DNA from: Gemmatimonadaceae bacterium
GTDB lineage: Bacteria > Gemmatimonadota > Gemmatimonadetes > Gemmatimonadales > Gemmatimonadaceae
Assembly (NCBI GenBank): GCA_035633115.1
Contig: DASQFN010000106.1
Span: 62,001-126,000, forward strand
Reading direction: 5' to 3'
DNA: 64,000 nt
Below, piece by piece: positions 8,493 through 16,978 of the stretch. The translations under genes were made by a program, and so were the position numbers. The notes below the pieces were generated by a model. That model was not told the DNA's origin, did no database searches, and saw nothing but the letters and a program-made list of their open reading frames with translations. The stretch's first letter is position 1, and each line of letters begins with the position of its first letter.

Positions 8493-9656
8493 GTGAAGCG
8501 CGCGGCGGTCGCGGTCGTAGGCGGTGGAGTGATTGGCGCAAGCATCGCGTACCATCTGGCAAAACGGGGCGTCCGGGATATCCTCGTGCTCGACCGTGGA
8601 CGCGAGCCCGGCGAGGGCAGTACCGGCAAGGCGACCGGCGGGTTTCGCGCGCAATTCGCGACCGGCGTCAACGTGCGACTGTCATTGCTCGCGCGCGAAA
8701 AACTGCGCCAGTTCGCTGACGAGATCGGAGCCGATCCTGGGTACGTGCAGGCGGGTTATCTGTGGATAGCGAGCACGCCCACGGCCATGGACGCGCTGCG
8801 GGCGGCAGTGGCCATCCAGCATTCCGCCGGCCTCACTGAAGCCGCCGAGATAGACGCCGAAGAGATCGGAACAATCAATCCCGCGGTTGACTTGAATGCC
8901 GTCATCGGGGGCGCCTGGTGCCCAACCGACGGCTTCATCTCGCCAATGCAGATGCTCAATGGTTACATCGATGCGGCGACGCGCCTTGGGGTGAAGTTCG
9001 AATGGGACGTGGAAGTGAGCGAGATACTGATTGAAACGAAGCGCAACACTCGCCATTTGAAGACGTCTCGAGGTCCCGTGTCAGTCGATGCCGTGGTCAA
9101 CGCGGCGGGGGCGTGGGCAGGTATGCTTCCATGCGGTGACCGCGGTGAGCTTGCCGTGAAGCCACTCAAACGTCAGGTCGCTCTGAGCGAGGCAACCGAT
9201 CTACTTCCTTCGTCGATGCCGATGACGATCTTCGTCGAGAGCGGCTTTCACCTCCGGGTACGGAATGGGAGAGTGATGCTGGTCAGTCCTACTCCCGAGG
9301 CGAGCGATAATTCACTCGAAAGCGGCGTGGATGACGATTGGCTCGACTCGGTCCTCGTGGAGGCGGTCGGGCGCGTCCCTGCCCTCGCAGATCTCCGTCT
9401 CGATCGACACGCGTGCTACGCGGGGTACTACGAGATGTCGCCGGACAGGCACGCGATTCTAGGTCCCGCACCGTGGTGCGACAATCTTTTCCTCGCGAAC
9501 GGATCCTCGGGGCACGGCGTGATGCACGCTCCGGCGATCGGGCAGCTGCTCGCGGAGTTCATCTGCGACGGCGTTGCGTCGTCACTCGACGTGAGCGCGC
9601 TCCGGCCCACGCGTTTTTCGGAGAGGGCGCCGAACGTGTCTACGGAGCTCCTCTGA
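8493..9656 (+). CDS. FAD-dependent oxidoreductase, DAO/sarcosine-oxidase-beta type
   Basis: 387 residues from GTG 8493, which places the dinucleotide-binding motif VAVVGGGVIGASIAYHLAKRG at the very N-terminus; earlier in-frame starts lie inside purH. An acidic residue ends the second strand (LVLDRG), and GSTGKATGGFR resembles the FAD loop of the DAO family. The C-terminal DRHAILGP and GSSGHGVMHAPAIG segments are typical. It probably oxidises an amine or amino acid such as sarcosine, glycine or a D-amino acid; the substrate cannot be read from sequence. It lies 16 bp after purH and before the sugar-oxidation cluster. Confidence 0.8.
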   Translation: MKRAAVAVVGGGVIGASIAYHLAKRGVRDILVLDRGREPGEGSTGKATGGFRAQFATGVNVRLSLLAREKLRQFADEIGADPGYVQAGYLWIASTPTAMDALRAAVAIQHSAGLTEAAEIDAEEIGTINPAVDLNAVIGGAWCPTDGFISPMQMLNGYIDAATRLGVKFEWDVEVSEILIETKRNTRHLKTSRGPVSVDAVVNAAGAWAGMLPCGDRGELAVKPLKRQVALSEATDLLPSSMPMTIFVESGFHLRVRNGRVMLVSPTPEASDNSLESGVDDDWLDSVLVEAVGRVPALADLRLDRHACYAGYYEMSPDRHAILGPAPWCDNLFLANGSSGHGVMHAPAIGQLLAEFICDGVASSLDVSALRPTRFSERAPNVSTELL

Positions 9657-9680
9657 GATGCGCACGGAAGATTTCTGGTG

Positions 9681-9686
9681 TAGTTT
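9681..9686 (+). promoter_or_regulatory. Candidate -10 element upstream of the isomerase gene
   Basis: TAGTTT ends 6 nt before the ATG at 9693, again with no Shine-Dalgarno between. Same geometry as the purN case; prediction only. Confidence 0.3.
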
Positions 9687-9692
9687 CGCACC

Positions 9693-10553
9693 ATGAAAAA
9701 GCCTATTCTTGACACCGATATGACACGGCGCGGATTCGTCGGTGCCGTGGGAGGCCTGCTCGCATCGTCCACACTGCCCGCGGAATCAGCTGCAAACACT
9801 GCGGCGGGAAAAAAGCTCAGCAGGATCGGGCTGCAGCTCTACACGGTTCGCGACGAGATGCAGAAGAACTTCGCCCGGACGCTGGCCCGAGTGGCTCGAA
9901 TTGGCTACAAGGAAGTGGAATTCGCCGGCTACTTCGGAAACTCGCCAAGAACCGTGCGCAACCTGCTCCGCCAGTACGGCCTGACGTCGCCCGCGTCGCA
10001 CGTGGGCTTCCCTGTTCTCGGCAAGGAATGGGACAAGACGATCGAGGATGCGCTGGTAATTGGAAACCGGTACGTCATCTGCCCGTGGATCGATGAAAAG
10101 CAGCGGACGCTCGACGGGTACAAGCAGGTTGCGGAGCTGTTCAACAAGGCCGGTGAGCGCGCGAAGTCGGCGGGCCTTCAGTTCGGCTACCACAATCATG
10201 ATTTCGAGTTCAAGAAGCTTCAGGGCCGGCTTGCGTACGACCTCCTGCTCGAGGAGACGGACCCCAAGCTGGTTGTGATGGAGCTGGACGTCTTCTGGAT
10301 AACGAACGGAGGGCACGACGCTCTCGCCTACTTCACGCGGTATCCTGGACGCTTCCCGTTGCTTCACATCAAGGACAGGGACGCAGCGGGAAAGATGGTG
10401 GACGTCGGCAAGGGCGCGATCCCGTGGCGAGCAGTTCTCGCGCGCCGCGGCATTGCCGGCACGAAGCATATTTTCGTGGAGCACGACCAGCCAGGTGATG
10501 CCTTCGCGTTTATCAGCAACAGCTACCGGTATTTGAGAACACTCGACGCATGA
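9693..10553 (+). CDS. Tat-exported sugar phosphate isomerase/epimerase-like TIM barrel
   Basis: 286 residues. The N-terminus has a twin-arginine signal (TRRGFVGAVGG) and a short Ala-rich cleavage region, so it probably acts in the periplasm. The rest is an AP-endonuclease-2-like TIM barrel: IGLQLYTVRDEM at strand 1, EVEFAGYFG with a likely metal Glu, YHNHDFEF, ELDVFWI, LLHIKDRD and IFVEHDQPG as metal-ligand segments. The family includes xylose-isomerase-like, inosose dehydratase and 3-keto-sugar-processing enzymes. It overlaps the GMC dehydrogenase start by 4 bp, suggesting that it acts on its substrate or product. Confidence 0.82.
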   Translation: MKKPILDTDMTRRGFVGAVGGLLASSTLPAESAANTAAGKKLSRIGLQLYTVRDEMQKNFARTLARVARIGYKEVEFAGYFGNSPRTVRNLLRQYGLTSPASHVGFPVLGKEWDKTIEDALVIGNRYVICPWIDEKQRTLDGYKQVAELFNKAGERAKSAGLQFGYHNHDFEFKKLQGRLAYDLLLEETDPKLVVMELDVFWITNGGHDALAYFTRYPGRFPLLHIKDRDAAGKMVDVGKGAIPWRAVLARRGIAGTKHIFVEHDQPGDAFAFISNSYRYLRTLDA

Positions 10554-12247
10554 CGCAGCTTGCTCCTCCGCGTAAGACTTACGACGTGTGCATCGTTGGC
10601 TCGGGGGCCGGCGGAGGAATGGCTGCCTACGCGCTCACCAAAGCCGGCGCGGATGTAATCCTGCTCGAGGCCGGAGGGCCGTGGTACGGATCGCGCGACG
10701 GCAAGATGCTCATTCCGAACTACGCCAGTCCCCGACGCGGCGCGGCGACGAAGCTTCGTCCCTTCGGCGAGTTCGACGCCTGCGACGGTGGCTGGGAGAT
10801 TGAAGGCGAGCCCTACACAGTTGCAACTGGCTCCCGCTTCCTCTGGTGGCGCGCGCGTATGCTCGGCGGGCGCACGAATCACTGGGGAAGAATTTCTCTT
10901 CGGTTCGGGCCTGACGACTTCAAGCGCAGGAGCCTTGATGGAATCGGAGACGACTGGCCTATCGGCTATGAAGACGTAGCGCCCTACTTCGACCGCGTCG
11001 ATCGCCTCGTCGGGATCTACGGCAGCAAGGAGGGCATCCGCAACGAGCCCGACGGAATCTTTCATCCGCCGCCGGCGCCGCGCTGCTACGAGCTGCTCGT
11101 CAAGAAAGCGAGCGACAAGCTGAGGATCACCTGCATCCCGGCTCGAAGGTCAGTCATTACACAGCCACTGAACGGAAGACCGGCGTGCCATTACTGCGGC
11201 CAGTGCGATCGCGGATGCACCACGAGATCGAATTTTTCCAGCCCTGACGTTTTCATCGCACCTGCGCAGGCGACGGGAAAGCTCACACTGCTCACGAATG
11301 CAATGGTGCGCGAAGTGGTCGTCGGGCCTGATGGAAAGGCGACCGGTGTCTCGTACGTCAACAGGCTGAATGGAGAGGAGCTGCAGGTGCGCGCGCGCGT
11401 CGTCGTTCTGGCGGCCAGCGCGCTCGAATCCTCGCGCATCCTTCTCAATTCCAAAACGCCGAAGTTTCCGCAGGGGCTCGCCAATTCGAGCGGCACGGTC
11501 GGCAAATACATCACCGATACGACGGGGACCGACGTCGCAGGGTACATCCCCGCGATGGAGAACCACGTCACGCACAACGAAGACGGCGCGGGAGGCATGC
11601 ACCTCTACATGCCGTGGTGGCTGAACAACAAGAAGCTCGATTTTCCCCGCGGATACCATATTGAAGTGTGGGGAGGAATTCGCGCGCCCGGCGCGGGATT
11701 CATGGGCGGAATCCAGCGCTACCCGTCGGGCGGCGGATACGGCAAGCAGCTGAAGGCCGACTACCGGCGGTACTACGGGGCGACGATTGGATTGTCGGGT
11801 CGGGGAGAGATGATCCCCAACGACCACAGCTACGCCGAGATCGATCCCAATGTTGTCGACCGATTTGGCATTCCGGTTCTGCGCTTCCACTGGCAGTGGA
11901 CCGACTACGAGCTGAACCAGGTCCGCCACATGCAACAGACATTCCGCGCTCTGATCTCGGAGATGGGGGGGCAGACGTTCAGCCCAATGCCCACGAAGGA
12001 ACAGGACTACGCGATCGCAACCGGCGGGCAGATCATCCACGAGCTCGGCGGTACCCGCATGGGGAGTGATCCGAAGACTTCAGTGGTCAACGAGAACTGC
12101 CAGGCGCACGACGTGAAGAACCTGTTCGTCGCGGACGGTGGGCCGTTCGTCTCACAGGCGGACAAGAATCCGACGTGGACGATAATGGCGCTTGCGTGGC
12201 GAACCTCGGATTACATCGCCGATCAGGTCAAGAAGAGAGCTTTATGA
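10550..12247 (+). CDS. GMC-family sugar/alcohol dehydrogenase, large FAD subunit
   Basis: 565 residues. The N-terminal FAD motif is GSGAGGGMAAYAL, with LLEAGG at the ribose-binding acidic residue. A Cys cluster CHYCGQCDRGC near residue 210 resembles membrane gluconate, fructose and 2-ketogluconate dehydrogenase large subunits. The C-terminal catalytic His is in HELGGTRMG and the Asn in KNPTWTIMAL. No own signal peptide is seen; export would depend on the Tat-bearing small subunit encoded immediately downstream, as known for gluconate dehydrogenases. Start and stop both overlap neighbours by 4 bp, so it belongs to one operon. Confidence 0.88.
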   Translation: MTQLAPPRKTYDVCIVGSGAGGGMAAYALTKAGADVILLEAGGPWYGSRDGKMLIPNYASPRRGAATKLRPFGEFDACDGGWEIEGEPYTVATGSRFLWWRARMLGGRTNHWGRISLRFGPDDFKRRSLDGIGDDWPIGYEDVAPYFDRVDRLVGIYGSKEGIRNEPDGIFHPPPAPRCYELLVKKASDKLRITCIPARRSVITQPLNGRPACHYCGQCDRGCTTRSNFSSPDVFIAPAQATGKLTLLTNAMVREVVVGPDGKATGVSYVNRLNGEELQVRARVVVLAASALESSRILLNSKTPKFPQGLANSSGTVGKYITDTTGTDVAGYIPAMENHVTHNEDGAGGMHLYMPWWLNNKKLDFPRGYHIEVWGGIRAPGAGFMGGIQRYPSGGGYGKQLKADYRRYYGATIGLSGRGEMIPNDHSYAEIDPNVVDRFGIPVLRFHWQWTDYELNQVRHMQQTFRALISEMGGQTFSPMPTKEQDYAIATGGQIIHELGGTRMGSDPKTSVVNENCQAHDVKNLFVADGGPFVSQADKNPTWTIMALAWRTSDYIADQVKKRAL

Positions 12248-12897
12248 CCGCTCCCGCCCGAACAAAAACAACGCTCGATCGCCGCGAGGCAGTAAAGGCG
12301 CTCGCGCTCATTCCATTCGCTTTTACCTTCGATCTTTCGGCTCCGCAGACGGCACGCGCAACGCGCGCGATGGCCGATCTGGCTGCGGCGCCCGACACCT
12401 ACACGCCGAAGTTCTTCAAGGCGAGCGAATGGAAAACGGTGAGAATGCTCGCCGACTACATCATCCCGCGCGATGAGCGGTCGGGGAGTGCTACCGAAGC
12501 GAAGGTGCCAGAGTACATCGATTTCCTCATGGCCGACAAGGACGCCTCCGAGTCGACCAGAATAGCAATGCGCGGCGGACTTGGATGGCTCGACTTCGAG
12601 TGCATCGAGCGATACGGAAAGAACTTCGTGAACTCTACCGACGCTCAGCGCCGGCGGGTGCTCGACGACATCGCCTGGCCGAAGAAGGCGAGACCAGAGA
12701 TGAGTCACGGTGTCGCGTTCTTCAATCGCTTCCGTGACCTCACCGCCGGCGGATTCTTTTCGAGCGAGATGGGCTGGAAGGACGTTCGCTACGTGGGGAA
12801 CGTCTTCAATCCCGGGTGGTCGGGGTGTCCGCCTGCAGCCCTCGCAAAACTCGGAGTTACCGGCAACGAGATGAAAACGCGCGTCCCCGTCGAGTGA
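12244..12897 (+). CDS. Gluconate 2-dehydrogenase subunit 3 family protein
   Basis: 217 residues from ATG 12244, which overlaps the GMC stop (ATGA) and leaves a twin-arginine-like leader (DRREAVKALALIPF) at the N-terminus. The remainder (KFFKASEWKTVRMLADYIIPRDERSG, then a helical region to GW.DVRY.GN) matches the small gluconate-dehydrogenase subunit that chaperones and co-exports the GMC flavoprotein through Tat. An in-frame upstream extension to 12175 is possible but would bury the start inside the GMC gene. Confidence 0.85.
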   Translation: MTAPARTKTTLDRREAVKALALIPFAFTFDLSAPQTARATRAMADLAAAPDTYTPKFFKASEWKTVRMLADYIIPRDERSGSATEAKVPEYIDFLMADKDASESTRIAMRGGLGWLDFECIERYGKNFVNSTDAQRRRVLDDIAWPKKARPEMSHGVAFFNRFRDLTAGGFFSSEMGWKDVRYVGNVFNPGWSGCPPAALAKLGVTGNEMKTRVPVE

Positions 12898-14135
12898 ACG
12901 GCGCTCGCCTGGGAGTCGGGATCGTTGGAAGCGGATTCAACGCGCGCTTCCACATTCAGTCATTCACCGGCGTTCGTGACGCCGACGTGCTGGGCGTCTG
13001 GAGCCCGAACAAAAAGAACGCAGCAGCAACCGCTGAGCTCGCACGGAACCTCGAGGTCGGCGAAGCAAAAGCTTATTCGTCCATCCGCGAGATGGTCGCC
13101 GATCCGCGAATAGATGCGATCTGGCTCTGCGGCCCCAATCAAGCGCGCATTTCGAACATGGAGGAAATTGTCTCGGCAATTGCAGACCGCGCAGGAACTT
13201 TGCGCGGGCTTGCGTGCGAGAAGCCGCTGGCACGCAACGTCACAGAGGCAAAGAAGGTTGCGCGCCTCGCCGCCAGCGTCGGACTCAACACCGGCTACCT
13301 CGAGAATCAGCTCTTTTCGCCAGAGGTAACACGCGGCAAGGAGCTTATCTGGGCGAGAGGTGCCGCGCTCACGGGCAGACCGTACCTGGCGCGCGCTGCC
13401 GAAGAGCACAGCGGACCGCACATGCCGTGGTTCTGGCAGGGCACTCTACAGGGTGGCGGCGTTCTGAACGACATGATGTGTCATTCGGTTGAGCTCGTCC
13501 GCCACCTGCTCACAGCTCCGGGAGCAGCGCGGTCGTCGGTCCGGCCGGTTCGCATCACCGGACATGTCGCTTCGCTCAAGTGGTCGAGACCGGAGTACGC
13601 CAAGCGCCTCTCGAAGGCGATGGGAAAGGAGATCGACTATCGGCGACGGCCGTCTGAAGATTTTGCGCGTGCGATGATCGAGTACGAAGCCGACAGCGGC
13701 GAGCGCATGATTGGCGAAGTGACCACCTCATGGAGCTTCGTCGGCGCGGGACTTCGGCTGTCCGCCGAGCTGCTCGGCCCGGAGTACTCGCTGTCATGGA
13801 ATACTCTCGACAGCGGCCTCAAGCTTTTCTTCAGCCGCGAAGTGAAAGGAAAATCGGGTGAGGATCTCGTCGAGAAGCAGAACGCGGAGATGGGCTTGAT
13901 GCCTGTCGTTGCCGAGGAAGCGGCGGCCTACGGATACGAGGGCGAGAACCGGCATTTCGTCCGCGCCTTCCTCAACGATGAGAAGCCGATGCTGACATTC
14001 GAGGACGGCGTCGAGGTGATGCGGATTCTCATGACGGCCTACATGAGCGCCGCGAAAGGCAAGACTCTCGACTTCCCGCCGCGCGGCCTGGATTCGTTCG
14101 TGCCGGACGTGGCGAAGGGAAAGTGGAAACCCTGA
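12894..14135 (+). CDS. Gfo/Idh/MocA family NAD(P)-dependent oxidoreductase
   Basis: 413 residues from GTG 12894 (4-bp overlap with the preceding stop). The N-terminal Rossmann domain opens GVGIVGSGFNARFHI, and the family EKP motif appears as CEKPLARN. The C-terminal alpha/beta domain (about 135-400) would bind a sugar or cyclitol; HSVELVRHLL carries the usual catalytic-region His. Together with the GMC pair and isomerase it suggests a pathway through 3-keto or cyclitol intermediates. The last 97 bp overlap the convergent deacetylase gene. Confidence 0.85.
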   Translation: MNGARLGVGIVGSGFNARFHIQSFTGVRDADVLGVWSPNKKNAAATAELARNLEVGEAKAYSSIREMVADPRIDAIWLCGPNQARISNMEEIVSAIADRAGTLRGLACEKPLARNVTEAKKVARLAASVGLNTGYLENQLFSPEVTRGKELIWARGAALTGRPYLARAAEEHSGPHMPWFWQGTLQGGGVLNDMMCHSVELVRHLLTAPGAARSSVRPVRITGHVASLKWSRPEYAKRLSKAMGKEIDYRRRPSEDFARAMIEYEADSGERMIGEVTTSWSFVGAGLRLSAELLGPEYSLSWNTLDSGLKLFFSREVKGKSGEDLVEKQNAEMGLMPVVAEEAAAYGYEGENRHFVRAFLNDEKPMLTFEDGVEVMRILMTAYMSAAKGKTLDFPPRGLDSFVPDVAKGKWKP

Positions 14136-14905
14136 AGACCACCGAGCTGCTTCTCCGATAGCTCGGAATCTTCGCTCAGCTTCATGAGCGTTCCGATCGA
14201 CACGAACTGCAGCCCTTTCTGCTTGCCGGCCGCCAGAATGTCCGGGAGTGCTTCGATGCTGCGACTCGGATCGCGTATCCCATCGTGCAGAATGACGATA
14301 GCGCCAGGGCCAAGATTCTTGTCGACGAGCCAACGGATGTAACGCACTGGTGGACGAAGGGGATCGTGCGGATAGGCATTTCCGAGAACCGTCGTGTATC
14401 CACGTTGCCGGGCGAGCCGAATCTGTCCAGGTCGCGCAATTCCCCCCGGTGGACGAAACAGTTTTTTCGGCCCCGGAATTCCGATCGCCAGCTCGGCCCG
14501 ATCGAGGTGACCGAGAAAGGTCGAATCGCCATGGCACAGCGTGGACGCATCCATGACGTAATGATTTCCAACCTCATGCCCTTCCGCTTTGATTCGCTGA
14601 ACTAGCTGGGGATGCGATCGGGCGCGATCACCGATTAGAAAGAAGGTCGCGTGGGCGCCGTGGCTTTTCAGGATTGCCAGGACGCGCGGTGTGTATGTCG
14701 GATCCGGCCCGTCGTCGAACGAGAGCGCGGCGAATGGTTTGTCTGTTGCAATCCGCCAGACAACGTTGGGAGCGAGCCTCTCGGCCACCGCGAACGCAGC
14801 GGCGGGCTCAGTCCAGTAGACGAGCTGCGACAGGAACAAAAACGCGCCCGCGATCCACAGCGTGCGGACGACCTGCCTGCGCACGATCCGTTTACGCCGA
14901 GGCAC
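14039..14905 (-). CDS. Polysaccharide deacetylase (NodB-type)
   Basis: 288 residues. An N-terminal hydrophobic segment (about 14-31) anchors or exports the protein. NodB landmarks are SFDDGPDP (Asp64/Asp65), FRPPGG and ILHDG. The second metal motif, normally His-(x3)-His, reads GNHYVMDA, so the second His is Asp119. The final ~40 residues read antisense through the end of the oxidoreductase gene and are Arg/Gly/Phe-rich, probably a stop-loss extension. The gene lies 9 bp after the transporter. Chitooligosaccharide, peptidoglycan or exopolysaccharide deacetylase; substrate unknown. Confidence 0.82.
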   Translation of the reverse strand: MPRRKRIVRRQVVRTLWIAGAFLFLSQLVYWTEPAAAFAVAERLAPNVVWRIATDKPFAALSFDDGPDPTYTPRVLAILKSHGAHATFFLIGDRARSHPQLVQRIKAEGHEVGNHYVMDASTLCHGDSTFLGHLDRAELAIGIPGPKKLFRPPGGIARPGQIRLARQRGYTTVLGNAYPHDPLRPPVRYIRWLVDKNLGPGAIVILHDGIRDPSRSIEALPDILAAGKQKGLQFVSIGTLMKLSEDSELSEKQLGGLQGFHFPFATSGTNESRPRGGKSRVLPFAALM

Positions 14906-14914
14906 CAGCTACAA

Positions 14915-16165
14915 CTACAGCGGTAATGGCTCCGGCACGACTTTGCCCACCGGCTCGACACGCGCAGCCGGAGTGGGACGGAAGAGCAGCGCAAAGATGA
15001 CCAGGATCACGGCGGCCCCTATCGCGGGGACCATCCAGATCGAGCGCCAGTCGTGCGTCGCAACTCCATTCGCGCCGATCGTCGCATACGCATCGACGAC
15101 GCGTCCTGAAGCCCACGATCCGATGTACAGTCCGACGCCAAGCGTTATGAACGCGAGCAGCCCCTGCGCAGCGGCTCGAACCCTCACGCTGGCGGCCTGA
15201 TCGACATAGATCTGCCCGGTTACGAAGAAGAAATCGTAACAGATGCCGTGAAGCAGAATTCCGAGGTAGAGCATCCAGACCAGTGAGCCGGTATCTCCGA
15301 GCGCAAACATGAAGTAGCGGACGCTCCACGCCGCCATGCCCACGAGCATTATCGTCTTCACGCCCATCTTGAGCAGAGCCCACGGCAGCAGCAGCATGAA
15401 TCCGATCTCGGACATCTGGCCGAGCGTCATCTTCGTCGCCGCGGCCGGAAGCCCCGTCTCATTCAGGAAGAGGTTCGTAAAGGCGTAGTAGAACTGGAGA
15501 GGGATGCAAAGGAAGAACGAGCCGACGACGAACGTCGCAAACGAGCGATCCTTGAGCAGCGACAGCGCGTCGAGCCCGAGAACGTCCCGTACGCTGAGCG
15601 GCTTTCCCGCGGCGTGAGGCGGAGTGTGCGGCAGTGCCAGGGAGTAGACGCCGAGAAGGAGCGAGGCGCCCGCGGCCAATTTCATCGGCAACGACGTTGC
15701 TTCCCAGCCCAGCTGGCCTACGATGATCCCCGCCACGATCCAGCCGATGGTGCCGAGTACCCGGACTCTCGGAAACTCTTTTGCCGAATCCTTCATGTTG
15801 TCGAAGGAGATCGAGTTCGTGAGCGCCAGCGTCGGCATGAACAGGAGAGCGTACAGAATCAGCACCGGATAGAAGCGCCCGAATGTCGTCATCGTCGAGA
15901 CGAGATACAGGACGACGGCGCCGGCAATGTGGAGGAGTGCGATGATCCGCTGGGTCGGGAAGAACCGATCGGCGATCATTCCCACGAAGAAGGGAGACAC
16001 CATCGCCGCGATAGCCGTGCTCCCGTAGGCGAGTCCGATCTGCGTTCCGTCGAACTTCAGAGTGGTGCCAAGATAGGTGCCCATCGTCACGTACCACGCG
16101 CCCCAGACGAAGTACTGCAGGAACATCATCACCGAAAGCTTGGTGCGAGCGCTCATCTGGATCAC
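14915..16165 (-). CDS. MFS transporter, nucleoside:H+ symporter (NupG/YegT-like)
   Basis: 416 residues with about 12 membrane segments. The opening [24 protein letters not shown] and [13 protein letters not shown] at the loop 2-3 position are characteristic of the NupG/XapB/YegT nucleoside symporter family. [13 protein letters not shown] near residue 310 is another family landmark. Probably imports a nucleoside or related compound. Its promoter must lie in the repeat-rich gap upstream (16166-16431). Confidence 0.8.
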   Translation of the reverse strand: MIQMSARTKLSVMMFLQYFVWGAWYVTMGTYLGTTLKFDGTQIGLAYGSTAIAAMVSPFFVGMIADRFFPTQRIIALLHIAGAVVLYLVSTMTTFGRFYPVLILYALLFMPTLALTNSISFDNMKDSAKEFPRVRVLGTIGWIVAGIIVGQLGWEATSLPMKLAAGASLLLGVYSLALPHTPPHAAGKPLSVRDVLGLDALSLLKDRSFATFVVGSFFLCIPLQFYYAFTNLFLNETGLPAAATKMTLGQMSEIGFMLLLPWALLKMGVKTIMLVGMAAWSVRYFMFALGDTGSLVWMLYLGILLHGICYDFFFVTGQIYVDQAASVRVRAAAQGLLAFITLGVGLYIGSWASGRVVDAYATIGANGVATHDWRSIWMVPAIGAAVILVIFALLFRPTPAARVEPVGKVVPEPLPL

Positions 16166-16220
16166 CCCGGTTTTCGAAATGGCGCTGCAAAATGTAGAGG
16201 CGAGGGGAATTCAGGGCCAA

Positions 16221-16379
16221 TCACGACCGGACTGCGGACTGCGGCAGTACACTGCGGACTGCGGTACCACACTGCGGTCTGCGGATTAAACTGCGGACTG
16301 CGGAATCGCTGCGGCTGCGGAATCGCTGCGGCTGCGGATTAAACTGGCCGCCTGCGAGCTAAACTGCGGACTGCCCCAG
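16221..16379. repeat. Degenerate CTGCGGA satellite upstream of tRNA-Ser(TGA)
   Basis: About 160 bp made of variants of ACTGCGGACTGCGG, with interspersed GGATTAAACTGCGG, GGAATCGCTGCGG and a duplicated AATCGCTGCGGCTGCGG. It is followed by CCCGTAGTTGTAGTTG (16379-16394), which resembles the tip of the 38-40 kb inverted repeats. No gene is seen in this gap. Confidence 0.75.
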
Positions 16380-16431
16380 CCCGTAGTTGTAGTTGAGGAA
16401 GTATTGCGTACCAAATAATTTTGTGAGTGTT

Positions 16432-16515
16432 GGAGGGATAGTCCTAATTGGTAAGGCAGCGGTCTTGAAAACCGCCGCGCGCAAGCGCTTGGGGGTTCGA
16501 GTCCCTCTCCCTCCG
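16432..16515 (+). tRNA. tRNA-Ser(TGA)
   Basis: 84 nt. Acceptor GGAGGGA pairs with TCCCTCC, discriminator G. The anticodon stem GCGGT/ACCGC encloses the TGA anticodon at 16466-16468. A long class II variable arm (about 16476-16490) fits serine. The T arm is GGGGG/CCCTC with a TTCGAGT loop. No encoded CCA. Confidence 0.93.
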
Positions 16516-16516
16516 T

Positions 16517-16714
16517 ATGAAATTCGATAAAGCGATTCAGGCGATCCGGCACCCGAAGAAGGCCAAGAAACGCAGCGCCATATTTCGCGCACTGGAAGTA
16601 GGCGCCGGCGTGGCGACCACCGCGTGGCTTGCCCTTCGCGTCCGCAAGCACATCTACGGTCCCGGCGGTACCAAGCTTTCTCGCTACCCTTCGCGCCCTA
16701 AATCAGATTCCTGA
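16517..16714 (+). CDS. Small basic hypothetical protein next to tRNA-Ser
   Basis: 65 residues, Lys/Arg-rich (KKAKKR), with one amphipathic or weakly hydrophobic stretch (ALEVGAGVATTAWLALRV). The ATG begins one base after the tRNA discriminator, so there is no room for an SD; translation would need a processed, leaderless message. The 3' end runs into a degenerate tandem repeat. Unrecognised; it may not be a gene. Confidence 0.3.
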   Translation: MKFDKAIQAIRHPKKAKKRSAIFRALEVGAGVATTAWLALRVRKHIYGPGGTKLSRYPSRPKSDS

Positions 16715-16785
16715 ATCGGGCTTCCGAGTCAGACTCCGCAATCAGGATCCCGGAATCAAGCTCCGGAATCAACTCCGGCGTCACC
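16698..16785. repeat. Degenerate ~14-bp tandem repeat (AATCAGGCTCCGG-like)
   Basis: About six imperfect units, such as AATCAGATTCCTG, AATCGGGCTTCCG, AATCAGGATCCCGG and AATCAAGCTCCGG, follow the small ORF. Different in sequence from the CTGCGG satellite upstream of the tRNA. Confidence 0.65.
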
Positions 16786-16844
16786 CCTCAAAAACCTCGA
16801 GTCAGCACCCAAGAAAAACGTGCGGCAAAAGGCAGGGAGAAAAG

Positions 16845-16931
16845 CGCCGTTTGGCTCCGGTTCCCGAACATTGGAAAAGGGCGAACGAGCGCATGCTGGC
16901 TGCCTTCTGTAATTCAGCTAAAGGACGCTGA
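16845..16931 (+). pseudogene. C-terminal fragment of the 21.6-21.9 kb hypothetical gene
   Basis: The frame ending at TGA 16929-16931 encodes RRLAPVPEHW..A...MLAAFCNSA. It matches the C-terminus of the minus-strand gene at 21574-21921 (KRLAPVPEAW..A...LAALCNFA). Nothing protein-like precedes it in frame, only translated tandem repeat. It is best read as the remnant of a second copy, in opposite orientation, near another tRNA-Ser. Confidence 0.6.
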
Positions 16932-16978
16932 CAACTTAGCCGACATACGGGCGACGCTCCCGTTCGCTCCCTTCTTCT

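Noticed and set aside
16221-16379. CRISPR array
   Set aside because: The units are contiguous and degenerate with no spacers of regular length, and no cas genes are present.
16432-16515. tRNA-Sec to go with selA
   Set aside because: The anticodon is TGA (serine, UCA codon), not TCA, and the acceptor stem is 7 bp, so it is an ordinary tRNA-Ser.
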